From assembly GCA_903871545.1 (NCBI GenBank), contig CAIQHG010000003.1, positions 1 to 38,329 of the forward strand: a stretch of DNA of 38,329 nt, in the 5' to 3' direction. Numbering within the stretch: the first letter of the stretch is position 1; every line of letters starts with the position of its first letter. This document shows positions 6,971-14,332 of the stretch, one piece after another. The notes below the pieces were generated by a model, which was not told where the DNA came from, did no database searches, and saw nothing but the letters and a program-made list of their open reading frames with translations. The DNA is from an uncultured Burkholderiales bacterium (lineage in GTDB: Bacteria > Pseudomonadota > Gammaproteobacteria > Burkholderiales > Burkholderiaceae_C). Both the position numbers and the translations under genes were made by a program.

Positions 6971-7889
6971 TCCAACGTTGGCCGATCCTGCGCCGCGCGA
7001 CTCTGTGCGCACTGCAAGGGCTGAGTCAGCGTTAAACCCACTGAATAGTCACGCAACCGTTGACGAGGGTACTGTTGCAAACCCTTTGCCTACGGGAGCT
7101 TCGTTCTTAAAGGTGCAAGGTTTATCGAAATATTACGTGAAGGATAAGCCTATTTTTGCAGACGTTAATTTCTCCATAAACAGGGGGGAATTCGTATGCA
7201 TTATTGGTCATTCTGGGTGCGGTAAAACAACTATCTTGAATGTTCTTGCGGGCTTGGATTCGGCCTCCTCAGGCTACGTGATCATGGATGGACGAGAGGT
7301 GCGCGGCCCGAGTCTTGAGCGTGGAGTGGTTTTTCAGAGCCACGCACTCATGCCTTGGTTCACTGTTGGGCAAAACATAGCCTTTGCCGTCAAGTCCCGT
7401 TGGCCCCAGTGGAGCAAAGCTCAAATTGCTCAGCATGTAGAGAGATTTGTAGAGATGGTTGGACTCTCCCATTCGCTTGAGAAAAAACCATCTGAATTAT
7501 CTGGAGGGATGAAACAAAGGGTCGGAATCGCCAGGGCTTTCTCCATCCAGCCCAAGATGCTTCTCTTGGATGAGCCCTTTGGCGCCTTAGATGCACTCAC
7601 ACGCGGCACCATCCAAGATGAGTTAATGGGTATAGTTAGGAGCACGAAGCAAACTGTATTTATGATTACGCACGATGTGGATGAGGCCATTTTGCTTGCA
7701 GATAAGATTGTGCTGATGAGGAATTCAGTTTCGACGTCTAATTCCTTCGTGCCTGGAGGTATTGCACAAGTCTTAGAAAATCCATTACCGCTCAAAAGGA
7801 GTCGCGCGGATTTACATCACCTTCAGGGGTATTACGATTTGAGAAATCACATCGTTGATTTCTTAATTGGTATTAATAAAACTTTTTAA
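6960..7889 (+). CDS. nrtD: ABC transporter ATP-binding protein (NrtD/CynD family)
   Basis: The 309-residue ATPase powers the nitrate/cyanate-type importer. Visible motifs are Walker A GHSGCGKTT (83-91), Q-loop Gln126, signature LSGGMKQR (180-187), Walker B MLLLDEP (200-206) and the switch His in ITHDVDEA. The first 48 or so residues, rich in Ala, Pro and Thr, extend beyond the usual domain start. The length corresponds to the single-domain NrtD/CynD form and not to the longer NrtC fusion. It overlaps the permease gene by 11 bases and is followed by cyanase after 29 bases. Confidence 0.9.
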   Translation: MLSDPTLADPAPRDSVRTARAESALNPLNSHATVDEGTVANPLPTGASFLKVQGLSKYYVKDKPIFADVNFSINRGEFVCIIGHSGCGKTTILNVLAGLDSASSGYVIMDGREVRGPSLERGVVFQSHALMPWFTVGQNIAFAVKSRWPQWSKAQIAQHVERFVEMVGLSHSLEKKPSELSGGMKQRVGIARAFSIQPKMLLLDEPFGALDALTRGTIQDELMGIVRSTKQTVFMITHDVDEAILLADKIVLMRNSVSTSNSFVPGGIAQVLENPLPLKRSRADLHHLQGYYDLRNHIVDFLIGINKTF

Positions 7890-7918
7890 AACTCTAAAAA
7901 TTAATAAAGGAGCTTCAT

Positions 7919-8362
7919 ATGAACCGCTTAATGGTCACAGAAAAAATCATTTCAACAAAAGTTTCCAAGGGAATTTTATGGGAAACAGTTGCCAAGAAGG
8001 TAGGAGAGTCAAAGGAGTGGACTACTGCGCTTTGTCTTGGACAGATGACGGCAACTCCCGAGCAGGCTAAAGCTGTGGGTAAGATTTTTGGACTCACCGC
8101 AGAGGAGCAAAAGTGGTTGATGGTAGTTCCCTACAAGGGTTCCCTACAAACCGCTGTTCCAACCGACCCCCTGATTTACCGTTGGTATGAGATTGTTAAC
8201 GTGTACGGAACCACAATCAAAGAGTTAATTCATGAAGAGTTTGGGGACGGTATCATGAGCGCCATTGATTTCAGTATGGACATCAAACGAGAGCCGGACC
8301 CAAAGGGTGACCGCGTGAATGTTGTTTTATCGGGCAAGTTCTTGCCCTACAAAACATATTAA
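7919..8362 (+). CDS. cynS: Cyanate hydratase (cyanase)
   Basis: This 147-residue cytoplasmic enzyme converts cyanate and bicarbonate to carbamate and CO2; carbamate then falls apart to ammonia and CO2, giving both nitrogen supply and detoxification. The N-terminal part (to about residue 80) is the helical bundle. The C-terminal catalytic part carries PTDPLIYRWYEIVNVYGTT and HEEFGDGIMSAIDF, with the three catalytic residues of the family at Arg88, Glu91 and Ser114. The length is close to the 156 residues of the E. coli enzyme. An AAAGGAG site precedes the ATG. It is the last gene of the transporter operon. No carbonic anhydrase (cynT) or cynR regulator is seen nearby. Confidence 0.95.
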   Translation: MNRLMVTEKIISTKVSKGILWETVAKKVGESKEWTTALCLGQMTATPEQAKAVGKIFGLTAEEQKWLMVVPYKGSLQTAVPTDPLIYRWYEIVNVYGTTIKELIHEEFGDGIMSAIDFSMDIKREPDPKGDRVNVVLSGKFLPYKTY

Positions 8363-8384
8363 ACCAGTCCTATTACTGAGTACC

Positions 8385-8437
8385 TCCCTTCTAGAGCGCC
8401 TAGAGTGCCCAGAGCGCTCAGCCGAACTAATGGCTGA
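8385..8437. terminator. Weak hairpin candidates between convergent genes
   Basis: Between the cyanase stop and the convergent Bug gene, GAGCGC and GCGCTC can pair across the CTAGAGTGCCCA segment, and TCAGCC (8418-8423) pairs with GGCTGA (8432-8437). No T-run follows either, so a role in termination is only suggested by the position. Confidence 0.25.
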
Positions 8438-8469
8438 TGCGCATCTCGCAGCGCGGAGGATGTCAACAC

Positions 8470-9435
8470 TCAATCGGGTTGTATGTTCGCTTCTCGAACT
8501 AACTTCTCATACCGTTTGAATTCAGATTTAATTAAATCAGCAAATTGTTGCCTACTTACAGGTGTAACCTCACCCCCAACCGAACTCAGTTGGTCTTTCA
8601 TACTCTGGGTCTCCAATGCTTTATCTACTGCATCATGCATTCGGTCCAAAATCACTGCCGGGGTTTTAGCGGGAGCTAGTAATCCATACCAAACGGATGC
8701 CTCAAATTTGGGGAAACCGTTTTCCGCAACCGTTGGGACCTCGGGGAAAAGCGCAGAACGTTTTGAATTCATCACAGCCAAAATCTGCAAATTACCGCTT
8801 TTAACCTGAGGAGCAACCTCCAGCATGTTAATTGCTACGAGATCTAACTGTCCACCGATCAAATCGGTTATCGCAGGTGCACCGCCTTTGTAGGGTATAT
8901 GCCTCAAAGAGATTCCAGAGACTTGCTCGAATAGCTTTAAAGCCATATGGGGGGTAGAACCATTACCTGGAGAACCAAAAGTTACTTGATCGGGGTTGGA
9001 TTTTGCATATTTCACCAAATCCGCTAAATTCTTAAATCTACCCTTTGTGTTCGTTGCTATAACAACAGGAACATGACCAATAAGTGCAATTGGAGCGAGG
9101 TCAGTTTCTGCGTTGTAGGGCTGGGGTTTATACAAAGCCATATTCGCTGCTAAAGCATTGGCGGCGAGTAAGAAGGTATACCCATCCGCTGGACTATCAA
9201 TAACTTGCTTTGTGGCAATGTTAGTACCCGCACCGGGTTTGTTTTCGACAATTATTGTCTGACCAAGTTGTGCAGAAAGATTTTGACCTAGGGACCGGGC
9301 CACCAAATCTACGGCTCCGCCGGGGGCATACCCAACAAGTACCTTCATTGATTTAGAAGGATAATTTTGTGCAAATAAATGGGTAGATGAGACGAAAACC
9401 AATATACCTGTTAAAAATCTTAAAGACCGTTTCAT
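8470..9435 (-). CDS. Bug/TctC-family periplasmic solute receptor
   Basis: The 321-residue secreted protein belongs to the Bug receptors, two-lobed Venus-flytrap proteins that bind carboxylates and related small molecules. A signal peptide (MKRSLRFLTGILVFVSSTHL, cleaved near FAQ-N) is followed by the family hallmarks YPSKSMKVLVGYAPGGAVDL, VENKPGAGTN, SPADGYTFLL, HIPYKGGAPAITDLIGG and a late EVPTVAENG segment. I used the ATG at 9435, preceded by AAGG, because it starts the signal peptide; the frame is open further upstream. No TctA/TctB permease genes are near, so like most Bug proteins it is an orphan receptor. A 7-base-arm palindrome lies about 67 bases upstream. Its ligand is unknown. Confidence 0.85.
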   Translation of the reverse strand: MKRSLRFLTGILVFVSSTHLFAQNYPSKSMKVLVGYAPGGAVDLVARSLGQNLSAQLGQTIIVENKPGAGTNIATKQVIDSPADGYTFLLAANALAANMALYKPQPYNAETDLAPIALIGHVPVVIATNTKGRFKNLADLVKYAKSNPDQVTFGSPGNGSTPHMALKLFEQVSGISLRHIPYKGGAPAITDLIGGQLDLVAINMLEVAPQVKSGNLQILAVMNSKRSALFPEVPTVAENGFPKFEASVWYGLLAPAKTPAVILDRMHDAVDKALETQSMKDQLSSVGGEVTPVSRQQFADLIKSEFKRYEKLVREANIQPD

Positions 9436-9501
9436 ATTAAAACCTTGAGATGCTGAAAAAGTGATGAGGCTTAAACATAGTTTAACTGTGCAAATACGCG
9501 C

Positions 9502-9519
9502 TTCATGTGTGTACATGAA
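9502..9519. promoter_or_regulatory. Palindrome upstream of the Bug receptor gene
   Basis: TTCATGT and ACATGAA form a perfect 7-base inverted repeat around GTGT, 67-84 bases before the ATG at 9435. The placement fits an operator for a dimeric regulator. No regulator gene lies in the window. Confidence 0.3.
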
Positions 9520-9537
9520 CTAACTTTAAGCAGTATA

Positions 9538-9741
9538 AGTTTTCTGCCGCCCCCCCCACCCTCCCCCACCGCAATGAATTGCTCAAAGAATTGCTCAATC
9601 GTTACATTTTGCGTAAGCGACTGTGCAGCACTTATGTCGCAGTGGGTTATTAAGATTGTGGGGCGGCCTGGGGCACAACCGCACAAGGAGCATGAGGAGC
9701 AGGAGGAGGAGGAGCAAAAGAAGAAGAAGGACGCCCTACTC
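9538..9741 (-). repeat. Composite low-complexity / G-tract element, copy A
   Basis: Read on the minus strand, this gene-free stretch begins GAGTAGGGCG (9732-9741), runs into a CTT/CTCCTC-like cryptically repetitive tract (about 9680-9730), then about 80 bases of ordinary sequence, then CGATTGAGCA (9592-9601) and a G-rich block whose longest run is eight G (9550-9557). Copy B at 28477-28609 on the plus strand has the same order of parts. The element starts immediately at the stop codon of the HXXEE gene. No protein role is supported. Confidence 0.5.
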
Positions 9742-10316
9742 TATGATGAATCATTCTTTGTAAGTTGTTTTCGCCTGCCAAGAAGATGCCACATTATGCT
9801 TACATGAATTAGTATTGCTACAGCAATTCCTAAATATTGAAAAGCATTATCAATATCAAAATTTCCTTGGTAAAGGGTATAAAAGCCCAAAGGAATAAAT
9901 AAAACAATGGCTGTACCAAGCCCCGGGTTATAGGAGCGCAGAACGAATCCGGCAACTACATGAACAAACGCATTGACTAAAACAAGGTAGGTGGCTATTA
10001 ATCCATAGCCCAGGTTGACATAAAAAGCTAAATAAAGAGAAACCGCGATAACTCCCCACACACCAAAAATATTGATTACAAAACCTGCTTTATGGGTTAG
10101 GAGGTTTTTGCCACGCCCAAGCTGATTGTTGAGAAAGATTCTGAAGCGGTCCCCATCCCACTCTTCATACTGGTGAAGCATATACAGCGGCAAGGTTAAA
10201 TAGAAAAGTTTCAGCTCAATTTGCCAGCCTAAAGTCACAAGCGGCATTAGTAACAGCAAGAGCAACCCAGTCAACAGGCCACCATAAACCCAATTTGAAT
10301 ATATTCTGTTCAGCAT
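9741..10316 (-). CDS. HXXEE-family membrane protein
   Basis: This 191-residue protein has about five hydrophobic segments, consistent with an inner-membrane location. The segment LHQYEEWDGD (about residues 47-56) carries the H-x-x-E-E motif that names the HXXEE domain family, probably a metal-binding or catalytic membrane motif. The function of the family is not established. AAGGTG lies eight bases before the ATG. It stands downstream of the sulfhydrylase gene on the same strand after about 160 bases, so it may or may not share that transcript. A low-complexity element begins right at its stop codon. Confidence 0.7.
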   Translation of the reverse strand: MLNRIYSNWVYGGLLTGLLLLLLMPLVTLGWQIELKLFYLTLPLYMLHQYEEWDGDRFRIFLNNQLGRGKNLLTHKAGFVINIFGVWGVIAVSLYLAFYVNLGYGLIATYLVLVNAFVHVVAGFVLRSYNPGLGTAIVLFIPLGFYTLYQGNFDIDNAFQYLGIAVAILIHVSIMWHLLGRRKQLTKNDSS

Positions 10317-10412
10317 AATGTATCACCTTGCCCGAGCTAAACTGAGGAGACAAGCGAAAAAAACGACCCAAGGGGGATTTAGATTGTTCGACTTGACATA
10401 ATATTTTAGACT

Positions 10413-10442
10413 GGGTACTTGCGGTCCGGGTACTTGCGGACT
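10413..10442. repeat. Tandem 15-base repeat
   Basis: GGGTACTTGCGGTCC at 10413-10427 is followed directly by GGGTACTTGCGGACT, a second copy with two changes at its end. It sits in the 161-base gap between the HXXEE gene and the sulfhydrylase gene. No role is evident. Confidence 0.6.
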
Positions 10443-10477
10443 TGGTGAAATCATTATTCTGCCAAAATAACCTACTC

Positions 10478-11761
10478 TCACAAAGCAGCATTCAGGGCCT
10501 GATCAATATCCCAAAGAATGTCATTTAAAGTTTCCAGACCCACGGATAAACGTACTAGGTCGGGAGGTACACCGCAATCAATTTGCTCTTGCTCTGAGAG
10601 CTGACGGTGAGTTGTTGATGCGGGATGAATGACCAGGGATTTTGCGTCTCCAATATTGGCTAAGTGCGATAAGAATTGGACGCTCTCAATGAACTTTTGA
10701 CCAGCTGCTGCTCCCCCTTTAATGCCGAAAGTGAGAACCGCTCCAGCCCCCATGGGAAGATACTTTTGACCGAGCTCATATGAGGAGCTGCTCTTTAGTC
10801 CTGGGTAATTAACCCATGCCACTTTACTATGGCCCTCAAGATATTTAGCTACTGCCAGCGCATTAGAGCAATGTCGCTCCATGCGTAGGGGTAATGTCTC
10901 AATGCCTTGTAATAAAAGAAAAGCATTGAAAGGGGAAAGTGTGGGCCCAAAAGTACGCAAACCTTCCATGCGGCATTTCATGGTGAAGCCGAAGTCCCCA
11001 AAGGTTTCGTAAAACCGGACACCATGATAACCAGGAGAAGGCATTGTCATGGTTGGAAAATTTCCGTTATCCCAGGGGAACTTTCCAGACTCAACTAAGA
11101 CACCGCCCATTGTGGTGCCATGTCCGCCCAAGAACTTCGTAGCTGAATGAAGGGAGATGGCCGCACCCCATTCAAATGGCCTACACAAATAGGGGCTAGC
11201 AAAAGTGTTGTCGATAAAGAGAGGCAATCCTGCTTGATTAGCAATTTTACTTACCCGCTCAATATCTAAGATATTGAGGGATGGATTCCCCAGGGTTTCA
11301 GCATACAAGACTTTAGTTTTAGGGGTGATTGCACGAGCAAAATTCTCAGGATCATCAGAATCCACGAATACAGTATTAATTCCTAGTTTTCGAAAATTTA
11401 CATTTAACTGAGTATGCGTACCACCATACAAGGTTTTAGCCGCAACAATTTCATCCCCAGCTTCGCAGACATTGAGCAACGCAATCATCTGTGCGGCCAT
11501 ACCACTACCGAGCGCAACTGCTGCGCGACCGCCCTCTAGGGCGGCAACGCGTTGCTCAAGAACTGCTACTGTTGGATTTGAAATGCGCGAATAAACATTC
11601 CCAAAAGTTTGTAAATTAAAGAGACTTGCCGCCTCCTCTGGAGTGTCAAACACGTAGGAAGTGGTTTGATAAATGGGTACAGCACGACTTCCGGTATCAG
11701 AGTCCGGAATCTGTCCAGAGTGAAGGCAAAGGGTATCAAACCCATACACATGATCTGTCAT
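10478..11761 (-). CDS. metY: O-acetylhomoserine (thiol)-lyase / sulfhydrylase
   Basis: The 427-residue PLP enzyme joins O-acetylhomoserine with sulfide (or methanethiol) to make homocysteine (or methionine) in the cytoplasm. It belongs to the Cys/Met metabolism fold-type I family: FGNVYSRISNPTV with the Tyr-x-Arg motif near residues 57-59, the phosphate-binding GSGMAA region at 85-90, DNTFASPYLCRP at 184-195 and the Schiff-base lysine K209 in HSATKFLGGHG. The length of about 430 and HLANIGDAKSLVIHPASTTH are typical of MetY and not of the shorter MetB/MetC. The ATG follows the stop of the CoA-binding gene by three bases, so both are co-transcribed. Confidence 0.9.
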   Translation of the reverse strand: MTDHVYGFDTLCLHSGQIPDSDTGSRAVPIYQTTSYVFDTPEEAASLFNLQTFGNVYSRISNPTVAVLEQRVAALEGGRAAVALGSGMAAQMIALLNVCEAGDEIVAAKTLYGGTHTQLNVNFRKLGINTVFVDSDDPENFARAITPKTKVLYAETLGNPSLNILDIERVSKIANQAGLPLFIDNTFASPYLCRPFEWGAAISLHSATKFLGGHGTTMGGVLVESGKFPWDNGNFPTMTMPSPGYHGVRFYETFGDFGFTMKCRMEGLRTFGPTLSPFNAFLLLQGIETLPLRMERHCSNALAVAKYLEGHSKVAWVNYPGLKSSSSYELGQKYLPMGAGAVLTFGIKGGAAAGQKFIESVQFLSHLANIGDAKSLVIHPASTTHRQLSEQEQIDCGVPPDLVRLSVGLETLNDILWDIDQALNAAL

Positions 11762-11764
11762 GAA

Positions 11765-12247
11765 TTACTCTTTAATTAGCTTTGGTTTTGGAATTTGTTT
11801 GCGCGCGGAAATAATTTTGGTATTGACACCAAACCAATGAAGCCCACCAAATAACCTTGCATACTCAATTTTGACGCATCGATCCATAACTACCGTCAAA
11901 CCGGCCGCTTCGCAAAGGACCCTTGCCTCATCGCTAATCACGCCAATTTGCAGCCAGAGGTTTTTAGCCCCAATCGCAACGGCATCCTTGGCAATAGGTA
12001 GAACGTCTTCAGATTTCCTGAAAACATCAACAATATCGACTTTGTGTGGAATTGACGCTATATTTGGATAGCATTTTTCACCTAAGATTTCATCATATTT
12101 TGGATTTACTGGAATAATTCGGTAACCATGTTCTTGCATATACTTGGCAGCGAAATAGGATGGCCGAAACCAATCGGCAGATAAACCGACTACGGCGATA
12201 GTTTTGCTGTTGCTTAAAACACGTTGCAGTGTGGCGATATTACTCAT
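11765..12247 (-). CDS. CoA-binding (YccU-like) protein
   Basis: This 160-residue soluble protein is a stand-alone CoA_binding_2 domain, a Rossmann fold with the nucleotide loop VVGLSADWFRPSYFAAKYM near residues 19-37, then RIIPVNPKY and DIVDVFRKSEDV, and the Cys-containing VMDRCVKIEY near residue 120. Small proteins of this kind bind CoA or a nucleotide and have no firm role. It is the middle gene of a three-gene minus-strand unit, 12 bases after an enoyl-CoA hydratase gene and three bases before metY. Similar pairing with O-acetylhomoserine sulfhydrylase is familiar in betaproteobacteria, which hints at a link to sulfur amino acid synthesis. Confidence 0.8.
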   Translation of the reverse strand: MSNIATLQRVLSNSKTIAVVGLSADWFRPSYFAAKYMQEHGYRIIPVNPKYDEILGEKCYPNIASIPHKVDIVDVFRKSEDVLPIAKDAVAIGAKNLWLQIGVISDEARVLCEAAGLTVVMDRCVKIEYARLFGGLHWFGVNTKIISARKQIPKPKLIKE

Positions 12248-12259
12248 GTTCAGCTCTTA

Positions 12260-13051
12260 TTATTGACCGCACCATGTGGGGACCCGTTTATCGATAAATG
12301 CATTGATTCCTTCTTGTGCATCTTTAGACTCGAGATTTTTAATCATTACACCGCGGGTATAGCTATAGGCCTGACTCAAAGGCATCTCCAGCTGTCGGTA
12401 AAAGGCCTCTTTACCAATAGCCAAAGTCAGTGCAGACTTAGATGCAATTTGCTCGGCCAATTTAAGACTGCGATTTTCTAATTCTGAAATTGGAACTACT
12501 TCGTTTACTAGGCCAAAATTTAGAGCTTCCTGAGCATCAATTAAATCACCTGTTAGCAACATTTGCATCGCATGCTTTGGCGACACATTGCGAGAAAGTG
12601 CCACCATAGGCGTGGAGCAAAACAAGCCAATATTGACGCCAGGGGTTGCAAATTTAGCACCCACCTCGGCGATGGCTAGGTCACAACTTGCTACGAGTTG
12701 AGTCCCAGCTGCAGTGGCGACCCCTTGCACTCTTGCGATCACCGGCTTAGGAAGTTTGACGATCTCTTGCATGAGTAGTGCACATTCGGTAAACAATTCG
12801 GTTGTGTATTGATTCTTATACTCGGCGTCTTTAATTTCTTTAAGATCATGTCCCGCACAGAAAACGTTGCCCGCCCCCGCAATAATGACAACCCTTACCT
12901 GTGGATCATTGTGGACCGCAACAAGCTCTTTACGAAGAGCCTGTATCAATCCCAGAGAAAGGCTATTTAGGGCTTTTGGGCGATTTAGGGTAAGCGTAGC
13001 AATCCCAGCTTGATCTTGCCGTAGAAGAATACTTTCACCTGTCATAGTCAT
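12260..13051 (-). CDS. Enoyl-CoA hydratase/isomerase family protein
   Basis: The 263-residue crotonase-fold protein has the CoA-binding and oxyanion-hole regions FCAGHDLKEIKDAEY and RVQGVATAAGTQLVASCDLA. Its third motif reads ATPGVNIGLFCSTPMVALSR, where classical hydratases have a glutamate-containing PEI...GAGGT stretch; the two catalytic glutamates are therefore not apparent. This variant is typical of the ECHDC3-like subgroup, whose activity is poorly defined. Two in-frame ATG codons lie at 13051 and 13045; the first is used. It is the first gene of the unit leading to metY. A perfect 30-base palindrome lies 122 bases upstream. Confidence 0.8.
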   Translation of the reverse strand: MTMTGESILLRQDQAGIATLTLNRPKALNSLSLGLIQALRKELVAVHNDPQVRVVIIAGAGNVFCAGHDLKEIKDAEYKNQYTTELFTECALLMQEIVKLPKPVIARVQGVATAAGTQLVASCDLAIAEVGAKFATPGVNIGLFCSTPMVALSRNVSPKHAMQMLLTGDLIDAQEALNFGLVNEVVPISELENRSLKLAEQIASKSALTLAIGKEAFYRQLEMPLSQAYSYTRGVMIKNLESKDAQEGINAFIDKRVPTWCGQ

Positions 13052-13548
13052 TCCTTTGAATTTGTTTTTTGCGCAGCGTCCCAGGTTGGTCTACTTCTCC
13101 AAGTGTAGCAAGTTCGTTTTCACTCAGAGCCGCAAAACAGAGGCGCGCTTGGAGAAACGCTCGAATCTCATCCTTAATTAAACTTAATTAAGTTTAATTA
13201 AGTCTAATCTCCTTTATGCTGAACAATGATTAACAAGGATCCAGCCCTTGAGGGCATTTGGATGTTGGTGCGCCGAGGATTGCCTGCTTTCTCATAAGAT
13301 CACAAAAAGATGTAATCTTGCCCTCAAATACGTCGTCCTGAGGGCGCTGTTTACCGGTCTCAAAGCGGACTCGCTAAAAATCAAAATTGCAATTGAATAA
13401 AGAACTGAGTAGAAACTATATTCGGCTTAACCATGATAAAAATCATCAGTTTCTTTGGGTTGGCTAATAAGGCGTAATGTAGAATTTTCATTAACTTTAA
13501 TTGTTTAAAAACACTGCTGAGGTTTAATAAAATTTGAGGATATAAAAA
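13052..13548. other. Divergent intergenic region with several symmetric sites
   Basis: Some 497 bases separate the divergent enoyl-CoA hydratase and cupin genes. It holds a perfect 30-base TTAATTAA-rich palindrome (13173-13202), a short hairpin GCCCT-TG-AGGGC (13244-13255) and another, GCCCTCA / TGAGGGC (13320-13326 with 13339-13345). None is followed by a T-run. Promoters for both genes must be here, but I cannot place them with certainty. Confidence 0.5.
13173..13202. promoter_or_regulatory. Perfect 30-base palindrome
   Basis: The sequence starts CTTAATTAAACTTAA and the other half is its exact reverse complement. It contains three TTAATTAA/TTTAATTAA-type units spaced ten bases apart, one helical turn. 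Such repeated symmetry suggests cooperative binding of a dimeric regulator upstream of the enoyl-CoA hydratase/metY operon. The symmetry is certain, the role inferred. Confidence 0.6.
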
Positions 13549-14286
13549 ATGATAGCTATAGGTAGTCAATCGCACGGGGCAAAAAAACGTAGACAAATTC
13601 CTGTTTCACAAGAAAAATACTACAAATCCGAGTGGCTTGAGACGCCCGACAATTTTTTACTCTCCCCTACCGTATCTTTGATTGAGCAACCAGCGCACTC
13701 CACTTTAGTTCCTCATTTTCATAAAAATAATCAGTTCCAATTGTTTGTCGAAGGTGAAGGCTCGCTTGGCAAAGATCCTGTATCGCCTCTAATGGTTCAT
13801 TACGCCGGTGCTTATACTGGCTATGGTCCACTTGTCTCTGGCGCTCAAGGGATTAAGTATTTCACAATGCGTCCAGTCTGTGAAAGTGGCCTATTTGATA
13901 TAGAAAACCATAGACATGAATTGATACGTGGCCCAAAGAAACATGCATCGTCAAGAGTTTTTTCAGCTTTAAGTGAGGACGGATTATTTGGGCAGGACCA
14001 AATCTTAAGTGAAACTTTAATTCCTCCAGACAATGACGGCTTGGCCTGTCATTGTCTGACTCTACCCAAGGGAGCTCAAACTAAGGTGACTCAGTCTATG
14101 GTGGGCTACGGTTTGTTTCTAACCGTGACTGGGGGTAGGGTCAAGGTTGGGGATGCATTACTAAAAAAGTGGGAAACTGCTTTTTATTCCCTTAAAGAGG
14201 GCGCACCGTACCTTCACGCTGTAGATAGTGCAGCCCAAGTAGTATGCATGCACATACCAGAGCTAGAAAGCCCGTACTGTGTTTAA
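13549..14286 (+). CDS. Cupin-like protein of unknown function
   Basis: This 245-residue soluble protein has no signal peptide. Near residue 55 it has HSTLVPHFHKNNQFQLFVEG, the H-x-H plus later acidic/glutamine pattern of a cupin metal site, followed by GYGPLVSGAQGIKYFTMRP as in the later strands of a cupin. The second half (TVTGGRVKVGDALLKKWETA, then FYSLKEGAPYLHA) looks like another small beta-barrel, so a bicupin is possible. GAGG precedes the ATG. A Bug receptor gene follows within 50 bases, which suggests a shared small-molecule substrate. I do not know the exact family. Confidence 0.6.
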   Translation: MIAIGSQSHGAKKRRQIPVSQEKYYKSEWLETPDNFLLSPTVSLIEQPAHSTLVPHFHKNNQFQLFVEGEGSLGKDPVSPLMVHYAGAYTGYGPLVSGAQGIKYFTMRPVCESGLFDIENHRHELIRGPKKHASSRVFSALSEDGLFGQDQILSETLIPPDNDGLACHCLTLPKGAQTKVTQSMVGYGLFLTVTGGRVKVGDALLKKWETAFYSLKEGAPYLHAVDSAAQVVCMHIPELESPYCV

Positions 14287-14332
14287 TGATGAAATAATTC
14301 ACAGACAATTCGTAACAAAAATTAAGTTAAAA

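Noticed and set aside
4655..8362. Nitrate assimilation operon
   Set aside because: The transporter family includes nitrate carriers, but no nitrate or nitrite reductase gene is linked, while cyanase is.
9505..9807. Plus-strand frame with proline run and Glu/Lys-rich tract
   Set aside because: It arises from the C-tract and GAG/GAA simple sequence, overlaps the end of the HXXEE gene, and has no family match or ribosome site.
10216..10491. 91-codon minus-strand frame between metY and the HXXEE gene
   Set aside because: It is read through the 15-base tandem repeat and the start of the HXXEE gene in the wrong frame.
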